From an uncultured Pseudomonadota bacterium (GTDB lineage Bacteria > Pseudomonadota > Gammaproteobacteria > Burkholderiales > SG8-41), in assembly GCA_946885605.1 (NCBI GenBank), contig CAMPGR010000006.1, positions 1 through 59,185 of the forward strand: a stretch of 59,185 nt of DNA, read 5' to 3'. Both the position numbers and the translations under genes were made by a program. This document shows, one piece after another, positions 49,486-58,487 of this stretch. The notes under the pieces are model-generated. The model worked only from the letters and a program-made list of their open reading frames with translations, did not search any database and was not told the DNA's origin. Each line of letters begins with the position of its first letter. Position 1 is the first letter of the stretch.

Positions 49486-49941
49486 CTACCTGCCCTGCCC
49501 GTCCGCGTGCAGCGCGTAGGCCAGCGCAAGCTCGTAGCCTTTCGCGCCCAGCCCGCTGATGATTCCCACGGCGAGATCGCTGAAGTAGGAGCGATGGCGA
49601 AAAGACTCGCGTGCGAAAACATTCGACAGGTGGACCTCGATGAACGGTATTCCGACGGCCGCCAGCGCATCGCGCATGGCGACGCTGGTATGCGTGTACG
49701 CCGCTGGATTGATGATAATGAACTCGATACCCTCGCGCCCCGCCTGCTGAATGCACTCCACCAGCTCGGCCTCGGAATTGCTCTGAAATGCGGTGAGTTC
49801 CGCTTTGGCCTGCTTTGCCTGCTTCATGAGGCGCACTTCGATTTCCGCCAGCGTCGCGGAGCCGTAGTGCTCGCGCTCTCGGCTTCCCAGCAGGTTGAGA
49901 TTAGGTCCGTTGACGAGGAGTATGCGCTTGGCGGTTTTCAT
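49486..49941 (-). CDS. aroQ: 3-Dehydroquinate dehydratase, type II
   Basis: 151 residues from the ATG at 49941. It removes water from 3-dehydroquinate in the shikimate pathway; a dodecamer in solution. The type II motifs are [15 protein letters not shown], the catalytic tyrosine in EHYGSATL, the [10 protein letters not shown] loop and the [15 protein letters not shown] lid containing the catalytic histidine. It is first in the aroQ-accB-accC operon. A 229-bp leader upstream contains hairpins and a possible promoter. Confidence 0.96.
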   Translation of the reverse strand: MKTAKRILLVNGPNLNLLGSREREHYGSATLAEIEVRLMKQAKQAKAELTAFQSNSEAELVECIQQAGREGIEFIIINPAAYTHTSVAMRDALAAVGIPFIEVHLSNVFARESFRHRSYFSDLAVGIISGLGAKGYELALAYALHADGQGR

Positions 49942-49996
49942 GGTGCGAGCCGGCTCGTAAGCGGCCGCCACATCCTTTTCTTGCTTCTTTCTTTAG

Positions 49997-50024
49997 GGCG
50001 GCTAGTTTGCCGTAATTAGCCGCC
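49997..50024. promoter_or_regulatory. Hairpin in the aroQ leader
   Basis: GGCGGCTA (49997-50004) and TAGCCGCC (50017-50024) are perfect 8-bp arms around a 12-nt loop, 56 bp before the aroQ start. There is no U-tract. It could control translation or be a protein-binding palindrome. Confidence 0.4.
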
Positions 50025-50103
50025 ACTTGTCCAGGGTTTCGCCGAAGTTATGGCGAATAGCGAGCCAGCCCGCCCGCCACTTGCAAGTTCGTAACGATGC
50101 AAC

Positions 50104-50126
50104 CCCAAGGCCGCTCCCATTGGGGT
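50104..50126. promoter_or_regulatory. Second hairpin in the aroQ leader
   Basis: CCCCAA (50104-50109) pairs with TTGGGG (50121-50126) over an 11-nt loop. It lies between the possible promoter at 50149-50157 and aroQ. Function unknown. Confidence 0.3.
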
Positions 50127-50148
50127 AGAAAGGCACGGAGATACGCGA

Positions 50149-50157
50149 GAATAGCAG
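50149..50157 (-). promoter_or_regulatory. Possible extended -10 promoter for the aroQ-acc-gcv array
   Basis: The minus strand reads TGCTATTCT, an extended -10 with one mismatch, just inside the 3' edge of the tlpA gap. No -35 is clear. If it is used, the transcript has a leader of about 200 nt. Confidence 0.35.
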
Positions 50158-50170
50158 AAAATGGAGATTT

Positions 50171-50698
50171 TTAGCGTGGTAGCAGATTCTTAAGCAGCCG
50201 CTCCAGATCGGCTTCCTTAACCTTGCCAAGCTCGCGGCTGACGATCTCGCCCTCGCGGTCGAGCACCAGCGTGAACGGCAGCGCGCCTACCCGATTTCCC
50301 GCCTGGCGCGTGAGGTCGATCGCTTCGATTCCACCGAGCAGGATCGCGTAGTTGATTCCGAACTCGTGCGCGAAGCTCGTCACCTTGTCGCGCTGGTCTA
50401 TGGCGATGCCGACGAACTGAGCGCCGCGGGGCCCATACTTTTCCTGCAGTCGCACGAACGCCGGCACTTCTTCCCGGCACGGGGCGCACCATGTTGCCCA
50501 GAAATTCACCACCATCACCTTGCCCCGCCATTGGGCCATCTGCTGCTCGCGGCCAGCGAGATCCGGCAGCCGCAATGTCATGATGGCATCCGTGCCCGAC
50601 GCATCGCCGGTAAGGCGCCAGAGATGAGCGGCGAAGCCGGCGAGGGCGGCGAGAATCGCCACAGCGGCGACGAGGAGGAGCTGACGGCTGCGGGTCAC
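50171..50698 (-). CDS. TlpA/ResA-like thioredoxin-fold membrane protein
   Basis: 175 residues with a GTG start overlapping the dsbD stop (GTGA). One N-terminal signal anchor (about 6-26) places the thioredoxin domain in the periplasm. The active site is WATWCAPCREE (C71, C74), followed by FVGIAIDQRDKVTSFAHEFG and the cis-proline site GALPFTLVLDREG. Such proteins keep cytochrome c apoproteins or other thiols reduced. The dsbD neighbour is the obvious electron donor. Confidence 0.93.
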   Translation of the reverse strand: MTRSRQLLLVAAVAILAALAGFAAHLWRLTGDASGTDAIMTLRLPDLAGREQQMAQWRGKVMVVNFWATWCAPCREEVPAFVRLQEKYGPRGAQFVGIAIDQRDKVTSFAHEFGINYAILLGGIEAIDLTRQAGNRVGALPFTLVLDREGEIVSRELGKVKEADLERLLKNLLPR

Positions 50699-52509
50699 TG
50701 GACCGCGAGCACCTGGTCCAGCACCGCTGCGAAGCGATCGGCGGATTGAAATCCGATCACGCGCAGCCCTGGAATCTCGCGCCCGGAGCGATCGAAGAAG
50801 ACGATGCCCGGCGGCCCAAAGAGACGAAATCGCCGGAGCAGCATACCGTGCGCGTCGGTTCCGGCCGTCACGTCTGCCTGCAACTTCACCATCCGCTCGA
50901 GCCGCTCGCGCACCGCGGCGTCGCTGAACGTGTAGCGTTCCATCTCCTTGCAGGTCACGCACCAGTCGGCGTAAAAGTCGAGCATCACGGGCATGCCTTG
51001 GGCGGACTGCACCGCCTGATCGAGCGCGGGGAGATTGTCCACGCGCTGAAACGCAACTGTCGTCGTTTCAACGGCAGCACGTTCGCCCATGCGCAAGGCC
51101 GACAGCGGCCGGAGCACGTCGCGCCCGCCGGCGAGCGCCCCGACGAGATACGCCGTCCCGGCAAGCAGCGCGATCACGCCGACCCCTTTGCTGAAGCGCT
51201 GAAAACCCTGTGCGCCAGGAGGCAGCGGATCGAGCGCGCGCAGGTAGATGGCGGTCATGATGAGGAGCGCTCCCCATGCCAGCATCTGCACGACCTGCGG
51301 CACGAGCGGCGACACGATGTACAGGGCAACACCGAGCAGCAGCACGCCAAAGAAGCGCTTGACGGTGTCCATCCACGGGCCGGCCTTCGGCAGGAGCGCG
51401 CCGGCCGAAGCGCCCACCGCGAGGAGCGGAACACCCATGCCCAGCGCCATCGCAAACAGCGCAGAGCCGCCCAACACCACGTCTCGGCTCTGGCTTATAT
51501 AGAGCAAGGCGCCGGCAAGCGGCGCGGCCATGCACGGCCCGAGGATCAGCGCCGAGAGCACGCCCATGGAAAAGACGCCCATGAAATGGCCGCCGTGCAA
51601 CCGGTTGCTGGTTTGCGCGAGACGGGTCTGCAGCGCGACGGGAAGCTGCAGCTCATAAAAGCCCAACATGGCGAGCGCGAGGACGACGAATATCGCGGCG
51701 AACGAGCCGAGCACCCACGGATTCTGCAGCGCTGCGGAAAGCACGGCCCCCGAAAGTCCGGCTGCCACACCCGCTGCTGCATACGTGATCGCCATGCCGA
51801 GCACATACACTGCGGAAAGCAGAAGCCCATGCGTCTTGGTGAGACGGCCGCCCCGCCCCGCGATGATGCCGGAAAGCACGGGCACCATCGGCAGGACGCA
51901 CGGCGTAAAGGAAAGAAGCAGGCCGAAAACGAAGAAGCTTCCGACCATGAGCCAGAAACCGCCGCGGAAAAGCTCCGCGACGGCGAAATCGTCGCCCTGC
52001 CGCGCGGGACCCGGCACGTCGATGAAGGGCGACGGATCGTTGCCGGGGGCGGGTGCCGCGAAGGCCCCCGAACTGTAGGCGGCAAGCTTCAACTCGGCTT
52101 TCTGTTCCTGGGGCACGTAGCAGACGCCGGCGTCAGCGCATCCCTGCGATATCGCAGTGAGCGTGAGCTTTGCAGCCGTTCCCGGCGATTCGAGTGGCAG
52201 CAGGATGCGCACTTCGCCACGGTATATCTCGACATCGCCGAAGAATTTGTCCGTCTTGTGCATTCCGGACGGCAGCTGCGGTGCACCGAGCCGCACTTCC
52301 GCGGGTTCCACCGAGAAACGCAACTTGTCGCGGTACATGTAGTAGCCGGGCGCGATCCTGTAGCGCACCTCGAGCGCGTCGGGACCCGCGACACGCGCCG
52401 CGAAGCGGAATGCCTGCTCGGGATCGAGCAACTCCGGCTCCGCGGCCTGGACGGCGCAGGAGAAAACCAGCAACAGAAGCGTCAACAATCGCATGAAGGA
52501 GCGCGTCAC
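50695..52509 (-). CDS. dsbD: Thiol:disulfide interchange protein DsbD
   Basis: 604 residues from a GTG that overlaps the cutA stop; an ATG at 52494 is the alternative and keeps the signal peptide (about 6-23). DsbD carries reducing power from thioredoxin to the periplasm. All three redox pairs are visible: C124/C130 in the N-terminal domain (QGCADAGVCYV), C204/C326 in the membrane part (FTPCVLPMVP and LGPCMAAPL) and C517/C520 in the C-terminal thioredoxin domain (YADWCVTCKEME). About eight membrane helices lie between. It supplies TlpA downstream. Confidence 0.95.
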   Translation of the reverse strand: MTRSFMRLLTLLLLVFSCAVQAAEPELLDPEQAFRFAARVAGPDALEVRYRIAPGYYMYRDKLRFSVEPAEVRLGAPQLPSGMHKTDKFFGDVEIYRGEVRILLPLESPGTAAKLTLTAISQGCADAGVCYVPQEQKAELKLAAYSSGAFAAPAPGNDPSPFIDVPGPARQGDDFAVAELFRGGFWLMVGSFFVFGLLLSFTPCVLPMVPVLSGIIAGRGGRLTKTHGLLLSAVYVLGMAITYAAAGVAAGLSGAVLSAALQNPWVLGSFAAIFVVLALAMLGFYELQLPVALQTRLAQTSNRLHGGHFMGVFSMGVLSALILGPCMAAPLAGALLYISQSRDVVLGGSALFAMALGMGVPLLAVGASAGALLPKAGPWMDTVKRFFGVLLLGVALYIVSPLVPQVVQMLAWGALLIMTAIYLRALDPLPPGAQGFQRFSKGVGVIALLAGTAYLVGALAGGRDVLRPLSALRMGERAAVETTTVAFQRVDNLPALDQAVQSAQGMPVMLDFYADWCVTCKEMERYTFSDAAVRERLERMVKLQADVTAGTDAHGMLLRRFRLFGPPGIVFFDRSGREIPGLRVIGFQSADRFAAVLDQVLAVQ

Positions 52510-52841
52510 GGGGGGGTCGTCTCCGCAACCACCCATTGAAGATAGGCCGGCAAGCCGCGCAGCACTGGGACCGCCACGATCTCGGGAAGTTCGTAGGGAT
52601 GTACCGCGACGATGGCCGCCTCCACCCGGCCATAGAGTGCCTCCTGCGTCTTGATCAATACCGCCACTTCGCTTTCGGTTGCCACACGTCCCTCCCAGCG
52701 ATAGACCGAGGAAATCTCGCCGAGCACATTGACACAGGCGGCGAGCCTCTTCTCGACGAGCTCGCGTGCGAGCGCCGTGGCGCTCTCCTTGTTCGGCATA
52801 TTGGTGAGGACGATCAGCGCATCCGTGCTTGCTACGGACAT
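52506..52841 (-). CDS. cutA: Divalent-cation tolerance protein CutA
   Basis: 111 residues from the ATG at 52841, after GGAGG. A trimeric PII-like fold protein. Family marks are ALARELVEKRLAACVNVLGE, YRWEGRVATESEVAVLIKT and VHPYELPEIVAVPV. It was named from copper tolerance, but its molecular role is unsettled. cutA-dsbD is a conserved neighbourhood in proteobacteria. The upstream frame to 52931 lacks similarity and is not used. Confidence 0.95.
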   Translation of the reverse strand: MSVASTDALIVLTNMPNKESATALARELVEKRLAACVNVLGEISSVYRWEGRVATESEVAVLIKTQEALYGRVEAAIVAVHPYELPEIVAVPVLRGLPAYLQWVVAETTPP

Positions 52842-53248
52842 GGAAGCCTCCGGCGGATTGGATTCACGCCGCGCATGCATTTTACGCAGCACTGGTCGGG
52901 GCGGCTTGCAGATCCTTGGCGCGAAGCGCATTCATCGTGCGCCGCGGGTCCAGGGGGTCTCCAGGCACCTGCTCGCGATGGGGGGCTGTGGTACACTTGA
53001 CACATTTATCAGCGTCGCGATCGGCTTTGCGCGTGCTCGCAAACCCATACGCGCCGGCCCGATACGAGGCGCCACGCGGAAGAGGTTGCGGCAATTTGGC
53101 CGCGTAAACCAAGCCGGGGCGATCTTGCCCAAAGTCCGCGACACGCGTCCAGCCCGTCGCGCGCACCCCAAACCCGATAGTTGCCACATTGGGGAATTTT
53201 AGCCCAAGGGCGCCGCGGCCACGAACGGGCAGCCACGCAGAACACGAG
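52842..53248. other. 407-bp gene-free stretch
   Basis: It lies between the divergent starts of cutA and the flavoprotein gene. I see no protein family in any frame. A 132-codon minus-strand frame (52882-53280) has arginine-rich shadow composition and overlaps the neighbouring start. It must hold the promoters of both flanking genes. TTGACA at 52997-53002 has no matching -10. Confidence 0.5.
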
Positions 53249-54265
53249 ATGTCGCATCGGATCACCATCAAACCGAGCAATCACAGCTTCAGCGCCAACG
53301 AGGATGAGACCATCCTCGAGTCGGCGCTGCGCGAGGGTTTCGTGATCGCCTACGGCTGCCGCAACGGCGCTTGCGGCACGTGCAAGGGCCGTGTGCTGGA
53401 GGGCAGCGTCGATTACGGCGTCTACCAGGAGCACGCGTTGCCCGACGACGAAAAGAAAAACGGCCACGCGCTCTTCTGCCAGGCCCGGCCGCGCAGCGAC
53501 CTCGTCATCGAGTGCCGGGAAATCAGCGCCGTGCGCGACATTCCGATCAAGACGCTGCCCTGCCGCGTGCAAAAGATGGAGCGCGTGGCGCCCGACGTAA
53601 TGGTATTGCACGTGCGGCTGCCGGCCAGTGAACGGCTGCAGTTCCTCGCCGGGCAGTACATCGACATCCTGATGAAGGACGGAAAGCGCCGCAGCCTCTC
53701 CATGGCGAACCCGCCGCACGACGATGCGTACCTCGAGCTCCACTTGAGGAACTACGGCGGCCCGTTCAGCGACTACGTGTTCCATCGCATGAAGGAGAAG
53801 GACATCCTGAGGTTCGAAGGGCCGCTCGGGACGTTCTTCCTGCGCGAAGACAGCGACAAGCCGATCATCCTGCTTGCAAGCGGCACCGGTTTTGCGCCGA
53901 TCAAGGCGATCGTGGACCACGCGCTCTACAAAGGCATCAGCCGTCCCATTACGCTGTACTGGGGCGGGCGTGTGCGTAGCGACCTCTACATGAACGCGCT
54001 CGCCGAGCGCTGGGCGCGCGAGCATGGGGTGCGCTACATTCCTGTGCTTTCGGAAGCGCGTGCGGAAGACGCATGGACCGGCCGAACCGGCTTCGTGCAC
54101 CGCGCGGTGATGGAAGACTATGCGGACCTTTCAGGCCACCAGGTTTATGCCTGCGGCTCGCCGCTCATGGTGGAAGCGGCGCACAAGGATTTCACGACGC
54201 AGTGCAAGCTGCCCGACGAAGAGTTCTACTCGGACTCGTTCACGCCGGCGGCGCCAGGCAGCTGA
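53249..54265 (+). CDS. 2Fe-2S ferredoxin-FNR fusion flavoprotein reductase
   Basis: 338 residues. The N-terminal plant-type ferredoxin has the cluster cysteines C37, C42, C45 and C77 (YGCRNGACGTCKG and HALFCQARP). The FAD-binding site RRSLSMANPP and the NAD(P) site LASGTGFAPIKAIV, then VYACGSPLMVEAAHKDF, complete a ferredoxin-NAD(P) reductase-like domain. This group is often labelled CDP-6-deoxy-delta-3,4-glucoseen reductase, but no dideoxysugar genes are near. It may feed electrons to an unknown oxygenase or hydroxylase elsewhere. It ends 7 bp from the convergent hemY. Confidence 0.9.
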   Translation: MSHRITIKPSNHSFSANEDETILESALREGFVIAYGCRNGACGTCKGRVLEGSVDYGVYQEHALPDDEKKNGHALFCQARPRSDLVIECREISAVRDIPIKTLPCRVQKMERVAPDVMVLHVRLPASERLQFLAGQYIDILMKDGKRRSLSMANPPHDDAYLELHLRNYGGPFSDYVFHRMKEKDILRFEGPLGTFFLREDSDKPIILLASGTGFAPIKAIVDHALYKGISRPITLYWGGRVRSDLYMNALAERWAREHGVRYIPVLSEARAEDAWTGRTGFVHRAVMEDYADLSGHQVYACGSPLMVEAAHKDFTTQCKLPDEEFYSDSFTPAAPGS

Positions 54266-54272
54266 CGCTCCT

Positions 54273-55481
54273 CTAAAGCGGCGTTCTGCGCCGGCCGCCC
54301 GTCACCTGCCGCAGCTGTGCGATGGCGATGGCGAGGCTTTCCCGGGCATGGCTGTGCGCCGCCTCGGCATTGCCGAGTTTCTCCTGCAGCTGCGCGAGCG
54401 CATGATGCGCCGACCAGGAGGGCTCAATGGCGATGCTCGCCTCGAGGTAGCTCTGCGCCTTGCCCCACAACTCTTGCCGTGCGCAGAGCCGGCCGAGCAC
54501 GAGCAGCAGCGCCGCGTCGCGCGGCTCCCTCGCGAGCCAGTTCTCCGCACGCTCGATTCGTCGCAGTGTGTCGCCGCTGTCGCATTCAGCGTAGAGCACG
54601 GCGAGCGCGCTGTCCCAGTTCTCGCCCAGGCTCTGCTCGATCACCTCGTGCGCCTTGCCGCACACGCCCAACGCGATATAGCCCTGCGCCGCCGCGGCCG
54701 CAACCTTCGTGTCTTTTCTTTCCCGGGCCGGAATCTTCTGCCACGCCTCCGTGAGCGTGCGCTCGTCATGGGCCTTGCGCTTCAGGCTCTCCACCTGCGC
54801 GCGCACCCGGATCTGCCCGGCCTGTTCGACATCGAAGACCCCGCGCTTTTCGAGCTCCCCGATGAGGGCGAGGACCTGATCCCAGTTCCGGAGCGCCTGC
54901 TGCGCGCGAAGCTCGTACCTCAGGGCCGCGGTGTGCTTGCGCGGAAGCGCCCCGAGCGCGTCGAGCGCATCCTGATAGCGGCGATCGTCGAGCAGGAGCT
55001 CGGCTTCCGTTGCGATTCGCGCGGCATCCGTTTCCGGTATGAGCGTCGCCGCCTGCGCCAGATAAGCGTCGCGACGCTCGTGCGCGCGCAACGCGTGCGC
55101 CGCGCGTGCCGCAAGCATCGCGGCGAGCCCCGCCTGCTCGCCGAGCCTGATCGATTCGAGCGCCGCTTTCTCCGCGCGCGCATAGCGGCCGGCGAAGAAC
55201 TCGTGCAGCGCCTCGGCGAGCCTCCCGTGCGCTTTCTCGCGGCGCCTTGCAGCCCGGTACCGCTGCACCCTTACCGGCAAGCGCATCGTCCCGGAGATCG
55301 TGCGCACCAGAAGGTAAACGACAACGAAGCCGGCGGCGAGCAGGATTGCGAGCAGGTTGAGCGAGAGCTCGATCCGGTACGGCGGCGACACGAGCAGCGC
55401 GTAGCCGGTGTTATAGCGCGCGGCGACGACAAGGCCCGCGGCAAGCGCAAAGAGCGCGACGATCCAGACGAGGGTTCTCAC
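54273..55481 (-). CDS. hemY: HemY-like TPR membrane protein
   Basis: 402 residues with a GTG start overlapping the hemX stop (GTGA). Two N-terminal membrane helices (about 3-21 and 38-60) are followed by TPR-like helical repeats through the rest of the chain, as in EAEN-type blocks ALHEFFAGRYARAEKAALES and AYLAQAATLIPETD. This is the proteobacterial HemY, whose link to protoporphyrin synthesis is by operon position; it is not the protoporphyrinogen oxidase of Gram-positives that shares the name. Confidence 0.9.
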   Translation of the reverse strand: MRTLVWIVALFALAAGLVVAARYNTGYALLVSPPYRIELSLNLLAILLAAGFVVVYLLVRTISGTMRLPVRVQRYRAARRREKAHGRLAEALHEFFAGRYARAEKAALESIRLGEQAGLAAMLAARAAHALRAHERRDAYLAQAATLIPETDAARIATEAELLLDDRRYQDALDALGALPRKHTAALRYELRAQQALRNWDQVLALIGELEKRGVFDVEQAGQIRVRAQVESLKRKAHDERTLTEAWQKIPARERKDTKVAAAAAQGYIALGVCGKAHEVIEQSLGENWDSALAVLYAECDSGDTLRRIERAENWLAREPRDAALLLVLGRLCARQELWGKAQSYLEASIAIEPSWSAHHALAQLQEKLGNAEAAHSHARESLAIAIAQLRQVTGGRRRTPL

Positions 55482-56572
55482 GGGGCTACCGAGGCGCCCC
55501 GCTCACGCGCCGGGCGCAAGGCGCGCAGCGCGTCGAGCGTCGCCGAGATATCGGGCACTTCGATCGTGATCTCGCTCGAGTGCAGATTGCGCAGCACGTT
55601 CGCCGCGTGCTGGACGTCGTTGTTCCGCACGTCGAAGTAGCGCTCCAGCCACTCGCGCGCCGCCTTGAGGTCGGTCTTGTAGCTCTCCTCGTCGCGCCCG
55701 AGCAGCGCAAGCCGCGCGCCTATGAGGCGCAGCTTCAGGTTCTCGCGCAGGAAGTAGCTTTGCGGGGGAGCGAGGAGCGGCACCTCCGGCTTGTCAATCT
55801 TCTCGATGCGGACCAGTTCTTTCAGCTCCGCCCAGGCCTCGCGCACCAGGCGCAGCCACGCAGTGTCCTCCTCCCGCGCGCTTGCCTGCACAGCGGGCGC
55901 GGGCGGCCGCACCTCGGTGGCAAGCGGGAGGCGTTCGACCGCGGAAATCAGGTTGTCGAGCCGGATGCTGAGGCCGACCATGTCCACGTGAGGCAGCGCA
56001 CGCAGCCGCTCGATGTCCGTGCTGAGCGCCTTGCGCAGCCCGATGAGCTGGGGGCGCTCCATGTGCTGCAGCCGGGCTTCCGCGTTTTGCAGGGCGATCA
56101 GCGCCGCCTTGATGTTCCCGGCGAGCTGCAGCTGCTGATTGGCGATGAGCAGCGACTGCTCGATCTCGGCATAGCCCCATTCGTCGCGGTTGCGCGAAAG
56201 CTCCTGGTAGAGCGCCTCGAGCGCGATCTGCTGGCTCTGCGACTCCGCGAGCCGGCTCTCGAGCACCCCGATCTTCACCTGAGCGGCAGCGGTCGCCTCG
56301 CGCGCCTGGTCGGCGAGCAAACGGCTCTCCTTCGCCTGCGTTTCGATCTGCGAAAGCCGGCGGGCAACGTTCTGCGTAAGCTCGTCGAGGCGGTTACGGC
56401 TGTCATACCAATGCCAGGCCGCGAATCCAAGCGCGATGAGCGCCACTGCGGCGACGACACCGAGCACGCGGGGCAATGCCGTCTGCCGGGGCGGCGCGTC
56501 GGCGGCCGGCGCGGCAGGCTCCCGACTTTCCTCGGTCACCGCAGTGGGTTTGTTCGGTGTAGGGTCGTTCAT
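55478..56572 (-). CDS. hemX: HemX-like membrane protein
   Basis: 364 residues. A short Pro/Ala-rich N-terminus, one membrane helix (about 36-54) and then a long coiled coil (about 60-130) reaching into the periplasm. The remainder is the DUF513-like domain with QSLLIANQQLQLAGNIKAAL and SYFLRENLKLRLIGARLALL. It was once called uroporphyrinogen III methyltransferase, but no SAM motif is visible, so I avoid that name. It sits between hemD and hemY in the usual order. Confidence 0.92.
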   Translation of the reverse strand: MNDPTPNKPTAVTEESREPAAPAADAPPRQTALPRVLGVVAAVALIALGFAAWHWYDSRNRLDELTQNVARRLSQIETQAKESRLLADQAREATAAAQVKIGVLESRLAESQSQQIALEALYQELSRNRDEWGYAEIEQSLLIANQQLQLAGNIKAALIALQNAEARLQHMERPQLIGLRKALSTDIERLRALPHVDMVGLSIRLDNLISAVERLPLATEVRPPAPAVQASAREEDTAWLRLVREAWAELKELVRIEKIDKPEVPLLAPPQSYFLRENLKLRLIGARLALLGRDEESYKTDLKAAREWLERYFDVRNNDVQHAANVLRNLHSSEITIEVPDISATLDALRALRPARERGASVAP

Positions 56573-56641
56573 GAATCGTTATCTTCAAATTGCGCCGATA
56601 GTATGCGAGGAAGCGCCGAGGGGCCGCAACACGGCGAACAT

Positions 56642-57433
56642 TCACCTGCCCGGTGAAAAATGGATGCACAGTCCGGTAAAGAGGCCCTCGTCCCCCGCTG
56701 CGGTCGTCACCACGTGCGCGCAGCCGCGCCGCTGGGCGCTCTCCGCGATCCGCGCGTGCGGCACGAATAGCGGCGTTGCGCGGAGGCGCTGTTCATGCGC
56801 CGCGCCTACCATTGAGAACAGATTCGCGAGACCCTCGCTGCTCGTCACCACCACGGCGTGCAACCGGTCCTGCGCCCATGCGTCAAGGAGCGGAGCCGGA
56901 TCTAGCCGCGGCACCTGCCGGCGGTAGCATTCGGCATACTCGACCGCGGCCCCCCGCGCGCGCAGCGTATCGCCCAGCAGTTCACGCCCGCCCTGGCCGC
57001 GGAAAATCACGACGCGCTTTCCGGCTACGGCCTGAAGCGCGGGCTGGGCAAGGAGCGCTTCGCTGTCGAAACCGTGCGCCGGCGAAATAGTTGTCGCGGC
57101 ACCATGGCTCCTGAGCGCCCTCACCGTTGCATCGCCTACGGCTGCGATGGCGAGACGCGGCGGGAGCTTGCGCCGCGCAGCGACGAGACGCATCGCTCGG
57201 TTGACCGCGTTGGGACTGATGAACACCGCGATATCGAATTCGTCCAGCCGGTCGACCCGCGCGTAGAAGGGCTCGAGGCTTTCGGCGTCCGTGATTTCGA
57301 TCACCGGAAAGAGGATCACCTCGCCGCCCGCGGCCCGCACCTTGTCCGCGAGCGTGCCCGCCTGGTGCGCGGGCCGCGTCACCACGATGAAGCGCCCGGC
57401 GAGCGGGCCAACCGAGGTGCGCACCGCTGCCAC
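56642..57433 (-). CDS. hemD: Uroporphyrinogen-III synthase
   Basis: 263 residues with a GTG start directly after the hemC stop. It closes hydroxymethylbilane to uroporphyrinogen III with inversion of ring D. The family is divergent; visible marks are VVTRPAHQAGTLADKVRAAG, VFISPNAVNRAM, AAVGDATVRAL and VVVTSSEGLANLFSMV. The pair of Rossmann-like halves gives the normal length. The operon position confirms the call. Confidence 0.9.
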   Translation of the reverse strand: MAAVRTSVGPLAGRFIVVTRPAHQAGTLADKVRAAGGEVILFPVIEITDAESLEPFYARVDRLDEFDIAVFISPNAVNRAMRLVAARRKLPPRLAIAAVGDATVRALRSHGAATTISPAHGFDSEALLAQPALQAVAGKRVVIFRGQGGRELLGDTLRARGAAVEYAECYRRQVPRLDPAPLLDAWAQDRLHAVVVTSSEGLANLFSMVGAAHEQRLRATPLFVPHARIAESAQRRGCAHVVTTAAGDEGLFTGLCIHFSPGR

Positions 57434-58393
57434 TCAGCGCCTGCCTCCGGTCTCGAGCGCGGCAAGGATCGCGTCCGCGCCTTGCGCGCGCAGTTGCCCG
57501 GCCAGCGAGTGGCCGAGCGCTATCGCCTCGGAGGCCTCGCCTTCCACCTGCGCGCTCACCACCTGCGATCCGTCCGGCGCGCCGACGAATCCGCGCACCC
57601 GCATCCGAGCACCACTCACTTCCGCGTAGGCGCCAAGCGGCACGCTGCAGCTGCCGGTAAGCGCGCGGGAGACCGTCCGCTCTGCCGCCACACAGAGCGC
57701 GGTGGGCTCGTGATTGAGCGGTGCGAGCAGCGCCTTCACGTCGGTGCGCTCGTCCCGGCACTCGAGACCGAGCGCACCCTGCCCGGGCGCGGGCACGCTT
57801 TCCTCGGGCGTCAGTAGCGCCGTGATGCGATCCTCGAGACCGAGCCGCTTCAAGCCGGCCGCGGCAACAATGATTGCGTCATAGTGGCCCACGTCGAGCT
57901 TGCGCAGTCTGGTGGGGACGTTGCCGCGCAGCGGCTCGACGCGCAGATGAGGATAGCGGGCTCGGATCTGGCACTCGCGCCGCAGGCTCGAAGTGCCGAC
58001 ACGGCCGCCGTGCGGCAGTTCGCCCAGGCTGCCATGGCGCGGCGACACGAAGGCGTCGCGCGGGTCGGCGCGTTCGAGGATCGCGGCCAGCGTGAATCCC
58101 GGCGGCAGATCCATCGGCACATCTTTCATCGAATGCACCGCGAGATCCGCGCGCCCCTGCGCGAGGGCTTCCTCGAGTTCCTTCACGAACAAGCCTTTGC
58201 CGCCGAGCTTCGCCAACGAGGCCGCGGCGAGGCGGTCGCCCTGCGTCGTCATGCCGAGTATCGAAACCCTCGCTCCGCGATGCAGCGCCTCGATCTGCGC
58301 TTGAACGTGGCGGGCCTGCCACATCGCGAGTGCGCTTTCGCGCGAGGCGATGATCATGGGGCGATTCGACTGGTTGGAGGCGGGGGCGCTCAA
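57434..58393 (-). CDS. hemC: Porphobilinogen deaminase (hydroxymethylbilane synthase)
   Basis: 319 residues. It joins four porphobilinogen units. The cofactor-binding cysteine is C249 in [13 protein letters not shown]; other blocks are [40 protein letters not shown] and [15 protein letters not shown] use the TTG at 58393 with GGAG 8 nt upstream; the ATG at 58357 is the alternative. It is the first of hemC-hemD-hemX-hemY, downstream of the regulator gene. Confidence 0.95.
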   Translation of the reverse strand: MSAPASNQSNRPMIIASRESALAMWQARHVQAQIEALHRGARVSILGMTTQGDRLAAASLAKLGGKGLFVKELEEALAQGRADLAVHSMKDVPMDLPPGFTLAAILERADPRDAFVSPRHGSLGELPHGGRVGTSSLRRECQIRARYPHLRVEPLRGNVPTRLRKLDVGHYDAIIVAAAGLKRLGLEDRITALLTPEESVPAPGQGALGLECRDERTDVKALLAPLNHEPTALCVAAERTVSRALTGSCSVPLGAYAEVSGARMRVRGFVGAPDGSQVVSAQVEGEASEAIALGHSLAGQLRAQGADAILAALETGGRR

Positions 58394-58468
58394 CGATGCT
58401 CCGTCATGCGAGAAGGCGGGACCTGCTCGTGGGCGATTCTAGCATGCACCATGCGCTTCTCCGGGGCG

Positions 58469-58486
58469 GCGCATCCGCCGATGCGC
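58469..58486 (-). terminator. Hairpin just after the AlgR-like gene
   Basis: GCGCATC (58469-58475) and GATGCGC (58480-58486) form a perfect 7-bp stem with a 4-nt loop, one base after the stop codon. There is no U-tract, so termination would be weak; it may only protect the 3' end. Confidence 0.35.
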
Positions 58487-58487
58487 G

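Noticed and set aside
47752..50019. Long plus-strand open frame opposite accC, accB and aroQ
   Set aside because: It crosses three real genes on the other strand and has no recognisable motif; a GC-content artefact.
52882..53280. 132-codon minus-strand frame with a CxxC
   Set aside because: It overlaps the start of the flavoprotein gene, has no ribosome site or known domain, and composition suggests a shadow.
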